Positions 16,894 to 25,088 of a stretch of 42,921 nucleotides of DNA are shown here, piece after piece. A model generated the notes under the pieces. The model was not told the origin of the DNA. It was given only the letters and a program-made list of their open reading frames with translations, and ran no database searches. The position numbers were made by a program, and so were the translations under genes. Every line of letters starts with the position of its first letter. Position 1 is the stretch's first letter. Origin of the DNA: Phycisphaerales bacterium (lineage in GTDB: Bacteria > Planctomycetota > Phycisphaerae > Phycisphaerales > UBA1924); the NCBI GenBank assembly GCA_016764895.1, contig JAESRA010000052.1, forward strand, positions 1 through 42,921. The letters run 5' to 3'.

Positions 16894-18171
16894 ATGATCG
16901 TGACTGACAAGCGTTTAGCTCGGAAAGAATCACAATGGTTTTTGTCCAACCCATTGCGACCCGCACTTCCGGTCCGGGTTGCTGTGGTGCCAGAGCGTGG
17001 ACTCAAACGGGTGGCCTTCATCGGCAACCACGGGCCCCGCCAGTGTGGGATCGCCACATTCACCTCGCACCTTGTCGATGCGGTTTCAAGCGTTGATCCC
17101 GATCTCAAGGTTTCTGTCACCAGCATGAACGACAGGCCAGAGGGCTATGTCTACCCCGATCGGGTGGATTTCCAGATTGATGACCAAGACCTCGCCTCGT
17201 ACAAATCCGCAGCGGCACACATCAACTGCTCAGGGGCCGATGCGGTGTCGTTGCAGCATGAGTTCGGGATTTTCGGTGGCCCAGCGGGAAGCCATCTCCT
17301 GACCCTGCTCAAACACTTGGACATACCCGTCGTTGCCACCCTGCACACCATCCTCCGCGATCCAAATCACGAACAACAGTATGTGATGGATCAACTGAAC
17401 CTCCTGTGTCAGCGTTTCGTGGTGATGAGCCAGCGGGCCGTCCAACTCCTGGTCGATGTCTACGGCTTTGATCGCAATCGAATCGACATGATCCACCACG
17501 GCATCCCCGACATCCCCTTTGATTCCAAGCAGGACTTCTTGAAATCAAAGGGCGTTGATGATGGCAAGATGCTGATGACCTTCGGATTGCTCGGCCCTGG
17601 AAAAGGAATCGAACACGCAATCAGAGCGATGCCAGAGATCGTCGCATCGCATCCAGATGCGAAGTACATGATCGTAGGAGCGACGCACCCCAATCTCGTA
17701 CAACATGAAGGCGAGCGGTATCGTGAACATTTGATACAGTTGGCCGATGATCTCAATGTCGGTTCAAACATTCTCTTTTACAACCGATTTGTCACGCAGA
17801 AAGAACTTGAAATGTTGCTCATGGCCGCCGATGTGTACATCACGCCATATCCACATATCGAACAGATCTGCTCGGGCACGCTGGCCTACGCCCTCGGATG
17901 TGGCAACGCCGTTGTTTCCACGCCCTATTGGCACGCCCAAGAACTCCTCGCCAGCGGACGCGGCGTGCTTGTCCCTGTCAATGATCCCGCAGGGATCGCA
18001 GGCGCAGTGACGCGCCTCTTAGATGATCCCCAAAGACGCCTGGCAATGCAACGACGCGCCCATGCCTATGGGCGAGAGATGATCTGGAGCGAGGTTGGTG
18101 CCCGGTATCTCGAATCGTTCCGTCGCGCCCGTTCAAGTAGAAGCAACCGGGCTGCTGTGCTGACCGCCTGA
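16894..18171 (+). CDS. GT4 family glycosyltransferase
   Basis: A 425-residue GT-B fold enzyme. The N-terminal domain has FIGNHGPRQCGIATFTSHLV, and SLQHEFGIFGG follows. The sugar-nucleotide-binding domain has FGLLGPGKGIEHAIRAMPEI and PYPHIEQICSGTLAYALGCG, where the E(x7)E-like region lies. Retaining transfer from a nucleotide sugar, possibly GDP-mannose, is expected; the acceptor is unknown. No membrane segment is present. It sits between two GH130 genes, so synthesis and phosphorolysis of one glycan may be encoded together. It has an operator-linked promoter (copy 2) and a leader hairpin. The C-terminus ends in a short basic stretch. Confidence 0.88.
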   Translation: MIVTDKRLARKESQWFLSNPLRPALPVRVAVVPERGLKRVAFIGNHGPRQCGIATFTSHLVDAVSSVDPDLKVSVTSMNDRPEGYVYPDRVDFQIDDQDLASYKSAAAHINCSGADAVSLQHEFGIFGGPAGSHLLTLLKHLDIPVVATLHTILRDPNHEQQYVMDQLNLLCQRFVVMSQRAVQLLVDVYGFDRNRIDMIHHGIPDIPFDSKQDFLKSKGVDDGKMLMTFGLLGPGKGIEHAIRAMPEIVASHPDAKYMIVGATHPNLVQHEGERYREHLIQLADDLNVGSNILFYNRFVTQKELEMLLMAADVYITPYPHIEQICSGTLAYALGCGNAVVSTPYWHAQELLASGRGVLVPVNDPAGIAGAVTRLLDDPQRRLAMQRRAHAYGREMIWSEVGARYLESFRRARSSRSNRAAVLTA

Positions 18172-18204
18172 ATCTGATCTGTCAACCCCAAAGGGCACCT
18201 ACCG

Positions 18205-19119
18205 ATGCGTGACATCTTCCATCGTTCGTCCATGAACCCAATCATCACCCACGACGATCTCCCACTCCACGCCGCGGCGGTCTACAACCCGGGCGCCACC
18301 ATGCAGAACGGAGAGACGGTTCTTCTGCTGCGTGTGGAGGACGATGCCGGTTTTTCGAGCATCCACGCCGCCCGAAGCACTGACGGCGTCACCGATTGGC
18401 GGACCGATCCTGCCCCCATTCTCAAGCATAATGAAGACTCTTGGCGGTATGAACAATGGGGGTGCGAAGATGCGCGGGTGATCTACGATCAGGGGGATAA
18501 ACGCTGGTACATTACCTACACCGCCTATTCACCCGCTGGGCCGGCCATCGGTCTGGCGTGGTCGGATGATCTGATCGCCGCCGAGCGCATCTGTCTCTTT
18601 CCATCACCATCTGATAAGGACGGCGCACTCTTTCCGACCAAGATCGGCGATCGCTGGGTACTCCTCCACCGCCCTGAGTCGGGCGGTCATCAGGATATCT
18701 GGTCGGCATCCTCGACCGATCTGGTTCACTGGGGAAAGCCGCACTGTGTGCTCACGCAGTCTTCTGGCCCTGCATGGGATGCCGTGAAAGTTGGTGTCGG
18801 TCCGCCCCCAATCCTCACTGAACGCGGATGGCTGATCATCTATCACGGCGTCAAACAATATGGGAGTGACTTGGTGTACCGCGCTGGCGTTGCGTTGCTT
18901 GATCTTGACACACCAAACAAGGTGATCGCACGATCAAAGCGATGGATTTTTCAGGCCGAGGCCCCGTATGAGGTCTCCGGGCTCATGCCCAATGTCGTGT
19001 TCCCCACCGGGGCGGTCTTGCGAGGTGACGAGTTGTGGATGTATTACGGCGCCGCCGACACCTGCGTGTGCCTGGCCATTGCTCGGATGGACGACATTCT
19101 GGCCGAACTCACCGACTGA
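18205..19119 (+). CDS. GH130 family glycoside phosphorylase-like protein (2)
   Basis: A 304-residue paralogue of the GH130 protein at 15679. WGCEDARVIYD carries the catalytic Asp region, and LLHRPES, IYHGVKQYG and YYGAADTCVCLAIAR match the family blades. It is shorter at both ends than copy 1, and divergent enough that the pair may act on different linkages or chain lengths. It starts 33 bp after the GT4 stop with a modest AAAGGG Shine-Dalgarno, so it is probably cotranscribed with it. No secretion signal is seen, pointing to an intracellular glycan. Confidence 0.86.
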   Translation: MRDIFHRSSMNPIITHDDLPLHAAAVYNPGATMQNGETVLLLRVEDDAGFSSIHAARSTDGVTDWRTDPAPILKHNEDSWRYEQWGCEDARVIYDQGDKRWYITYTAYSPAGPAIGLAWSDDLIAAERICLFPSPSDKDGALFPTKIGDRWVLLHRPESGGHQDIWSASSTDLVHWGKPHCVLTQSSGPAWDAVKVGVGPPPILTERGWLIIYHGVKQYGSDLVYRAGVALLDLDTPNKVIARSKRWIFQAEAPYEVSGLMPNVVFPTGAVLRGDELWMYYGAADTCVCLAIARMDDILAELTD

Positions 19120-19206
19120 ATCCCAGTCCGCCCAACCACTGCGCCTACAACACCTACAACCGGCACGCCGACAACAGAGCCACTCGGCACAACCTAGATC
19201 ACCGAC

Positions 19207-19650
19207 CTAAATAACCGACCGAGACAACAAGTGGACGATCGAGGCGTGGTGCTCAAGATCTCCCACGCTCAGCCCAGTCAACTCCCCATGAAAGTCGCTC
19301 ACCAAAATCGCAAACTTGGGTGACCACGAATCACGGAGCACCCCAAGAAACTTCGGCGGCGCAAAGACCGCCAAACGATCAATAGACAACTCGTCGGCGA
19401 GTTGTTCCACCCACACGCCGATCTCTTTGGCGAACCGTTTCCGCTGCATCTCGTCCTCATGCCCCCACGATGCGTTCGTGTGCCCGTCTTTCTCGCCCAG
19501 CGGTGACGGGCGAGTGTGCTGGCGTGGTTCCCAGGTGTTTGTAAGCCGGTCGCGCTCAGTCACATGGGGATGACCCGAAGCCGTGCGATCAATACAGACC
19601 AACCGTCCGCCTCTCTCGTCACATAAAAGTGCCCAATGTTGAGTTGTCAT
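19207..19650 (-). CDS. Host attachment family protein (PF10116-like)
   Basis: A 147-residue soluble protein. LLCDERGGRLVCID, DEMQRKRFAKEIGVWVEQL and LAVFAPPKFLGVLRD are the familiar blocks of the family named for Agrobacterium attachment proteins, which has a release-factor-like (baeRF) fold. The real cellular role is uncertain, and these genes often sit with stress functions. ATG 19650 follows GAGG at 6-bp spacing; the GTG at 19662 is a weaker alternative. Operator copy 3 lies 122 bp upstream, with GATACT on the minus strand at the 23-bp spacing, so this gene probably belongs to the same regulon. Confidence 0.85.
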   Translation of the reverse strand: MTTQHWALLCDERGGRLVCIDRTASGHPHVTERDRLTNTWEPRQHTRPSPLGEKDGHTNASWGHEDEMQRKRFAKEIGVWVEQLADELSIDRLAVFAPPKFLGVLRDSWSPKFAILVSDFHGELTGLSVGDLEHHASIVHLLSRSVI

Positions 19651-19771
19651 ATCGAACCTCACAGGCCTCGAAGAAACACAAAGCGACCCAATAGAACCGA
19701 CGAATCCCGCGGAGAGTCGCCAGAATCAGCGGAACCATGATTAGTATCGCCCTTTGGGGCCTCTATAGCAA

Positions 19772-19787
19772 CAGGGATACAACCCTG
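19772..19787 (-). promoter_or_regulatory. Operator-like palindrome, copy 3
   Basis: CAGGGATACAACCCTG on the plus strand. Read on the minus strand, GATACT (19748-19743) lies 23 bp further on, fitting a promoter for the attachment-family gene. On the plus strand it sits 104 bp before the kinase start and may give autoregulation; a further half site CAGGG lies at 19818-19822. Confidence 0.65.
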
Positions 19788-19856
19788 TTTGTGTGGATGG
19801 ATTGTGGATTGGTCAAACAGGGTAGAAGTTTGCGTATACAATTCGTCAAGAATACC

Positions 19857-19879
19857 CGGCGAGGAATGACAACTCGCCG
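19857..19879 (+). other. Leader hairpin with a six-codon open frame
   Basis: CGGCGAG (19857-19863) pairs with CTCGCCG (19873-19879). The loop holds ATG 19866, which opens a 6-residue frame (MTTRRD) ending 5 bp before the kinase GTG start. GGCGAGGA in front of this ATG is a good ribosome site, whereas the kinase start has a poor one, so coupled translation is possible. Confidence 0.4.
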
Positions 19880-19890
19880 AGATTGAGTAG

Positions 19891-21795
19891 GTGCATTTGC
19901 ATTTGGGTTCTTCTCAGCCTGACCGTTCGCCCAAGCCCGGCGGGCCAACCCGAGCGGGTTCTCCCGTTGAAGGTGTCGCTGCCGGCTCAGCACCTGAGGC
20001 ATCCGCCGACCAATACGCCACGCTCTTGCGACAAATGGTCGAGAACCTCTCATCCGGGGCGGTGTTCATCGAGGGCGATCAACTCTATATGAACGCGGCC
20101 GCCGAAGAGCTCACCGGATACCGAGGCGATGAGTTGTCGACCGTTGACGAGTGGTTTTCGGTGCTCTTTGGAAACCGGCGCGAGGAAGTCCGCAGGAAAT
20201 ATGAATCGCATCGCCAGCGTGGATTTGACACGCGATCAACAACGCTCATCGTGCGCAAAGATGGCCAAGAACGCCGGGTTGAGTTCACCGGCTCTCGCTG
20301 GAATACTCATGAAATCTGGCTCCTTCATGACGAAACCGAGTTGGCCCAAGCCGCTCGGGCACTCAAGGAGAGCGAACTTCGCCTTCAAGCCATCTTAGAT
20401 ACCGCCGTCGAAGGGATCATCACGGCCGACCACAGTGGTCTTGTGATCTCGTTTAATCGGGCCGCGGCCCATATCTTTGGGTACACGCCCGATGAAATCC
20501 TCGGCCAAAATATCAGCATGCTGATGCCACCCTCCTACCGTCAGAAGCACACCGATTATATTGAACAGTATCTCAAAGCACGCCAGTCCAAGATCATTGG
20601 CGTAGGGATGGAAATCGTTGCCCAACGAAAGGACGGCACAACCTTTCCAATCGAACTGGCCATCAGTGAGATCGACCACCTGCATATTTTCACCGGCGTC
20701 CTGCGCGACATCAGCGACCGCAAGGAAATCGAAGCGCGTCTAATGCAGGGCCATCGCCTCAGCGCCATCGGCACACTCGCCGCTGGGTTGGGGCACGACA
20801 TGAACAACATCCTGCTCCCTGTGCGGGCCAGGCTGGACCTGATCGATCACGCGGGGCTCCCTGATGCAGTCCAAGAACACTTCGTCGAGATCCGCAAGTC
20901 GACCAAGTATCTCCAGGATCTGGCCGACGGGCTTCATCTGCTGGTCATGGATTCGGGAGATTCGGGGGTATCAGAAGAGTTGACATCGCTCAATGACTGG
21001 TGGGAGCAGGTGCATTCACTCCTCGGGCGAGCACTCCCCAAAGAGGTGCTCTTCACGGCGTCAATCCCATCCGATCTCCCGGAGATCCGGGTCGCGCCCC
21101 ACCAACTGACCCAGGCGGTGCTCAACATGCTGGTGAACTCGGGCAAAGCGGTCGGCGCTGATGGTCGCGTTGAGCTCTGGGCCGATGTTGATGAGGACAA
21201 CCAGTGTGTTCGGCTCGGTGTCACCGACAATGGGAGCGGGATGAGCGATGAGGTCAGGCATCGGGCGATCGAGCCATTCTTTACAACCCAGTCTCGTGGG
21301 CTGGGCACCGGGCTGGGCTTGTCACTCGTCCATCGCGTAGTCCAAGCCAGCGGGGGGACGATTGAAATCCAGTCAGAAGTAGGAAAGGGGACAACCATTA
21401 TTCTCAAGTTCCCCGAAGCCCCCCAGCAATCCATCAACGAGTCATCCCAAGGCACCGGGCGCCCGCCGCTCGCGATCATCTCGGTACAAGACCCTCGCAC
21501 CGGCTCGATTGCTGAGAGTCTTCTCTCGATCATCGGGTTTGATGTAGAACCCGCCAACGCCGATGCCGACGCAACCGACCACGCTGCTCTCTGGATCATT
21601 GATGCCTCAGTTCAAGCCCAGCCCCAAAACCTAGATCGGGTTCGTCAGTGCCTTACCGAGGGGTGCCGGGTGATTGTGCTCGGAGCGCTGCCGCCTGAGT
21701 GGGAGTCACTGGATGTCCAGGTCGTCGAAAATCCCAATGACTTTTTCAAACTGCGAGCGGCCATCGAGTTGGCCGCTGATGAGGTATCCCAATGA
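19891..21795 (+). CDS. FixL-like PAS sensor histidine kinase, degenerate receiver tail
   Basis: A 634-residue protein with no membrane segment, so cytoplasmic. PAS-1 spans about 43-155 and PAS-2 about 165-285. HisKA follows with His302 in AAGLGHDMNNIL, then HATPase_c (about 400-515) with DNGSGMSDEV and GLGTGLGLSLV. The tail (about 525-634) resembles a degenerate receiver. PAS-2 closely follows FixL: MPPSYRQKHTDY has His220 where FixL has its haem-binding His200. Exactly 20 residues on, FixL Arg220 is replaced by Met240. Oxygen or redox sensing is therefore plausible but needs haem to be shown. Start GTG 19891 is the best available. It overlaps the response regulator (ATGA). Confidence 0.85.
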   Translation: MHLHLGSSQPDRSPKPGGPTRAGSPVEGVAAGSAPEASADQYATLLRQMVENLSSGAVFIEGDQLYMNAAAEELTGYRGDELSTVDEWFSVLFGNRREEVRRKYESHRQRGFDTRSTTLIVRKDGQERRVEFTGSRWNTHEIWLLHDETELAQAARALKESELRLQAILDTAVEGIITADHSGLVISFNRAAAHIFGYTPDEILGQNISMLMPPSYRQKHTDYIEQYLKARQSKIIGVGMEIVAQRKDGTTFPIELAISEIDHLHIFTGVLRDISDRKEIEARLMQGHRLSAIGTLAAGLGHDMNNILLPVRARLDLIDHAGLPDAVQEHFVEIRKSTKYLQDLADGLHLLVMDSGDSGVSEELTSLNDWWEQVHSLLGRALPKEVLFTASIPSDLPEIRVAPHQLTQAVLNMLVNSGKAVGADGRVELWADVDEDNQCVRLGVTDNGSGMSDEVRHRAIEPFFTTQSRGLGTGLGLSLVHRVVQASGGTIEIQSEVGKGTTIILKFPEAPQQSINESSQGTGRPPLAIISVQDPRTGSIAESLLSIIGFDVEPANADADATDHAALWIIDASVQAQPQNLDRVRQCLTEGCRVIVLGALPPEWESLDVQVVENPNDFFKLRAAIELAADEVSQ

Positions 21796-22457
21796 CCAAC
21801 CTTCCGATCCGTGTATTGTGCGTTGAAGACCATGCGTTTCTTGTCGATGGGCTCCGCGCCCGATTCGAGATCGAGACGGATATCAAATGCGTCGGACACC
21901 TCGAATCGGCGGATGGATTGATCGCAACAGCTGTGGAGCTCCGTCCCGACATTGTGCTGATGGATATCGAGATGCCCGGGCCCGATCCGTTCGAGGCCGT
22001 CGAGGATCTCATGCGGATGGTCCCCAGCAGCCGCGTCGTTTTTTTGAGTGCCTATATCCGTGACCATTACATCAGCGCCGCCGTCAACGCCGGGGCGTTC
22101 GGGTATTTCTCAAAGAGCGACGAGACCGATGAGATCATCGAGGGCATCCGCACGGTCGCCCGGCGCGGGGTATTCGTGCTGAGCCCAAAGGTCAAAGCCC
22201 GCTGCACACCAACCAAGGGCCTCAAGCGGGGACAGATCGAGCCGCTGACCACCAAGCTCGATTCACTGACTCCGCGCGAGCACGAGGTCCTCCGAATGAT
22301 CGGGCGGGGCATGACACGCACCGAGATCGCCAAGACCCTCTGCCGGAGTGTCAAGACCATCGACGGGCACCGCGAAAAAATCATGGACAAACTCGACATC
22401 CATGACCGGGGCGAACTCGTCCGCTTTACGATCCGCGAGGGTCTGGCCGAGGCGTAA
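21792..22457 (+). CDS. NarL/FixJ-type response regulator
   Basis: A 221-residue two-domain regulator. The receiver has acidic EDH near residue 12, phosphoacceptor Asp58 in VLMDIEMPG, and a conserved Ser/Thr and Lys (FLSAY, FSKSDE). The C-terminal LuxR-type helix-turn-helix (about 160-218) includes LTPREHEVLRMIGRGMTRTEI and VKTIDGHREKIMDKL. It overlaps the sensor kinase by ATGA, so they form a cognate pair. NarL-type dimers bind short inverted repeats near -42, which makes this the leading candidate for reading the CAGGGAAACMACCCTG sites found around it. That link is inference. Confidence 0.92.
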   Translation: MTNLPIRVLCVEDHAFLVDGLRARFEIETDIKCVGHLESADGLIATAVELRPDIVLMDIEMPGPDPFEAVEDLMRMVPSSRVVFLSAYIRDHYISAAVNAGAFGYFSKSDETDEIIEGIRTVARRGVFVLSPKVKARCTPTKGLKRGQIEPLTTKLDSLTPREHEVLRMIGRGMTRTEIAKTLCRSVKTIDGHREKIMDKLDIHDRGELVRFTIREGLAEA

Positions 22458-22499
22458 GCACCGCATCGGATTGGCTCTGGAACACAATGATCTAAGAAA

Positions 22500-22515
22500 C
22501 AGGGAAACAACCCTG
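22500..22515 (+). promoter_or_regulatory. Operator-like palindrome, copy 4
   Basis: CAGGGAAACAACCCTG, the best match to consensus. TACTCT (22539-22544) follows 23 bp downstream as a -10 candidate for PEP synthase; TACAAT at 22552-22557 is a second possibility. The site lies 43 bp after the response regulator stop. Confidence 0.7.
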
Positions 22516-22573
22516 TGTCGTACGAATCATCGTGCCGGTACTCTTAAGCAGTACAATACCGGAGGCCCAAGCC

Positions 22574-25021
22574 ATGACCATACAGACCAGCAGGTTCATC
22601 GTCCCCCTCGAACAACTCACCCTTCAAGACCTCCCACGCGTTGGTGGCAAGAACGCCTCGCTCGGAGAGATGATCCGGGGTCTTCATGCAAGCGGTGTCC
22701 AAGTGCCCGGCGGCTTTGCCATCACCACCGATGCCTACAGAAAACACCTGGCACAGAACAACCTCACCGACGAAATCCAAGCACACATCGACCGCTTGGA
22801 TGTCAACGATACCAAAGAACTCGCCCGTGTCGGGCGTGATATCCGGTACTGGATTCAAGATGCCCCGCTCCCAACTGATGTTCGCGATGAAGTCATGAAG
22901 GCCTACAAGGCAATGTCCCAGGCCGATGGCGAGTACGGAATTCATGTTGCCGTCCGTTCGAGCGCCACGGCCGAAGACCTCCCCAGCGCCTCGTTTGCCG
23001 GTCAACAGGACACCTATCTCTTCATCCAAGGCGAGGTGAATCTTGATGTCGCCGTCCGCGCCTGCATGGCCTCGCTCTACACCGATCGAGCGATCGTCTA
23101 CCGCCAACAACACGACATCCCCAATCAGGACGTCGCGCTCTCTGTGGGTGTCCAGCGAATGGTTCGAAGCGATCTCGCCTCGGCGGGTGTGATGTTCACG
23201 CTCGATACCGAGAGCGGGTTTCGGGATGTTGTGGAAATCTCCGGCTCATGGGGTCTGGGCGAGTTGCTCGTCCAGGGTCGCGTGAATCCCGATGAGTTCT
23301 GGGTCCACAAGCCAACAGCCAAGAACGGGCATCGCTCGGTGATCCGTAAAGAACTTGGAAATAAAAAGGTCAAACTCGTGCACGATGAGGGCGGAACAAA
23401 GCCAACGAGGCAACTCCATGTTTCCAAAGCTGACCAAAGACGATTCACCCTCACCGATGACGAAGCCCTCCAACTCGCCCAGTGGGCAATGGCCATCGAA
23501 GACCACTACTCAGCGGTCGCCAAGAAACCCACGCCGATGGACATCGAATGGGCCAAAGACGGCATCACTGGCGAGTTGTTCATCGTACAAGCCCGACCAG
23601 AAACGGTCCATTCACAAGAACGCGAGTTGATCGAGGTGTACCGCGTCAAGGAACACCGCCCCGCCATCCTGACGGGAAAGAGCGTCGGCAACAGCATCGC
23701 GTCCGGGCCTGTCCGTGTCATCCACAACAGCACCCACATGGACAAATTCCAAGATGGTGAAGTCCTTGTCGCTGCGATGACCGATCCGGATTGGAATCCG
23801 ATTCTCAAACGGGCCGTCGCCGTCGTCACCGATCGCGGCGGGCGGACATGCCACGCCGCCATCGTTGCCCGCGAACTCGGGATCCCGTGCGTCGTGGGCA
23901 CCAAAGACGCCACGGGCAAGCTCCATTCTGGGCAGGAAGTGACGGTTTCGTGCGCTGAAGGTGAGGTTGGCAAGGTCTACGATGGCACGATCGACTTTGA
24001 ACGAGAAGAAATTGATCCCACAACCCTGCCAGAATCTCCTGTGCCGTTGATGCTCAATATCGCCTCGCCGGACATGGCGTTTCATCACGCCCTGCTTCCC
24101 AGCGCCGGCGTGGGGCTCATGCGGATCGAGTTCCTGATCACCGATTCGGTCGGCATCCATCCGATGGCTCTGGTGCATCCTGAGCGCGTCGAGGATCGGC
24201 ATCAGCGCAAAGAAATCCGCGAACGGACGGCTGCGTATGAATCGCCTTCAGAGTTCTTTATTGATCGGCTTTCCTCTGGTGTGGCTCAGATCGCCGCCGC
24301 ATTCTACCCAAGGCCCGTGATTGTCCGTTTCTCCGACTTCAAGACCAACGAATACGCCGGGCTCCTCGGTGGCCAGGCCTTTGAACCCACCGAGGCCAAC
24401 CCGATGCTCGGTTTCCGCGGCGCATCACGGTACTACGACGACCGATACCGCGAAGGGTTCGCCCTCGAATGCGCCGCCATCTCTCGCGTGCGCAAGACGA
24501 TGGGGCTGACCAATGTGAAGGTGATGATTCCGTTCTGTCGAACAATTCAAGAGGGCAAAGATGTACTCGCCGAGATGGAACGCAACGGGCTTGAGCGTGG
24601 CAAAGATGGGCTGCAAGTCTATGTGATGTGTGAGATTCCCAACAATGTCATCCAGGCCGAGGAGTTCAGCGAACTCTTCGATGGGTTCTCGATCGGCTCC
24701 AACGACCTCACACAGCTGACCCTGGGCATTGATCGCGATTCGGCCATGCTCTCGCATCTGTTTGACGAGCGCGATCCGGGGGTCAAGCGGATGATCTCGA
24801 TGGTCGTCGAAACGGCACATCGCTGCGGGCGTCCCGTGGGCATCTGCGGCCAAGCCCCCAGCGACCACCCAGACTTTGCCGAGTTCCTCGTCGAGATCGG
24901 CATCGATTCGATCTCCCTGAATCCTGATTCATTGTTGGAGGTGACACGCCGGCTCGGAAAGAAATCAGCAGCGTATGAATCGAAGCCGTCGGTCTCCGAA
25001 GGTCATCTTCTGGGTGGTTGA
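22574..25021 (+). CDS. ppsA: Phosphoenolpyruvate synthase
   Basis: Converts pyruvate, ATP and water to PEP, AMP and phosphate; 815 residues, usual for PpsA. The N-terminal ATP-grasp domain opens with VGGKNASLGEMI and has AVRSSATAEDLPSASFAGQQDT. The swivelling domain carries the catalytic His427 in GGRTCHAAIVARELGIP. The C-terminal PEP/pyruvate barrel includes MCEIPNNVIQAEEF and SIGSNDLTQLTLGIDRD and ends near GICGQAPSDHP. ATG 22574 follows GGAGG at 8 bp. It is preceded by operator copy 4 and followed by a terminator. With the divergent lactate-type dehydrogenase nearby, it places the pyruvate node under this locus's control. Confidence 0.95.
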   Translation: MTIQTSRFIVPLEQLTLQDLPRVGGKNASLGEMIRGLHASGVQVPGGFAITTDAYRKHLAQNNLTDEIQAHIDRLDVNDTKELARVGRDIRYWIQDAPLPTDVRDEVMKAYKAMSQADGEYGIHVAVRSSATAEDLPSASFAGQQDTYLFIQGEVNLDVAVRACMASLYTDRAIVYRQQHDIPNQDVALSVGVQRMVRSDLASAGVMFTLDTESGFRDVVEISGSWGLGELLVQGRVNPDEFWVHKPTAKNGHRSVIRKELGNKKVKLVHDEGGTKPTRQLHVSKADQRRFTLTDDEALQLAQWAMAIEDHYSAVAKKPTPMDIEWAKDGITGELFIVQARPETVHSQERELIEVYRVKEHRPAILTGKSVGNSIASGPVRVIHNSTHMDKFQDGEVLVAAMTDPDWNPILKRAVAVVTDRGGRTCHAAIVARELGIPCVVGTKDATGKLHSGQEVTVSCAEGEVGKVYDGTIDFEREEIDPTTLPESPVPLMLNIASPDMAFHHALLPSAGVGLMRIEFLITDSVGIHPMALVHPERVEDRHQRKEIRERTAAYESPSEFFIDRLSSGVAQIAAAFYPRPVIVRFSDFKTNEYAGLLGGQAFEPTEANPMLGFRGASRYYDDRYREGFALECAAISRVRKTMGLTNVKVMIPFCRTIQEGKDVLAEMERNGLERGKDGLQVYVMCEIPNNVIQAEEFSELFDGFSIGSNDLTQLTLGIDRDSAMLSHLFDERDPGVKRMISMVVETAHRCGRPVGICGQAPSDHPDFAEFLVEIGIDSISLNPDSLLEVTRRLGKKSAAYESKPSVSEGHLLGG

Positions 25022-25064
25022 ATCCTCCCGATACTGAGTAAACCGACGCTGAGTAGATCGTGAG

Positions 25065-25088
25065 CACCCACACCACACGGGTGTTTTT
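25065..25088 (+). terminator. Intrinsic terminator after ppsA
   Basis: CACCC (25065-25069) pairs with GGGTG (25079-25083) around a 9-nt loop, followed by TTTTT (25084-25088). It ends ppsA transcription just before the convergent dehydrogenase gene. Confidence 0.75.
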
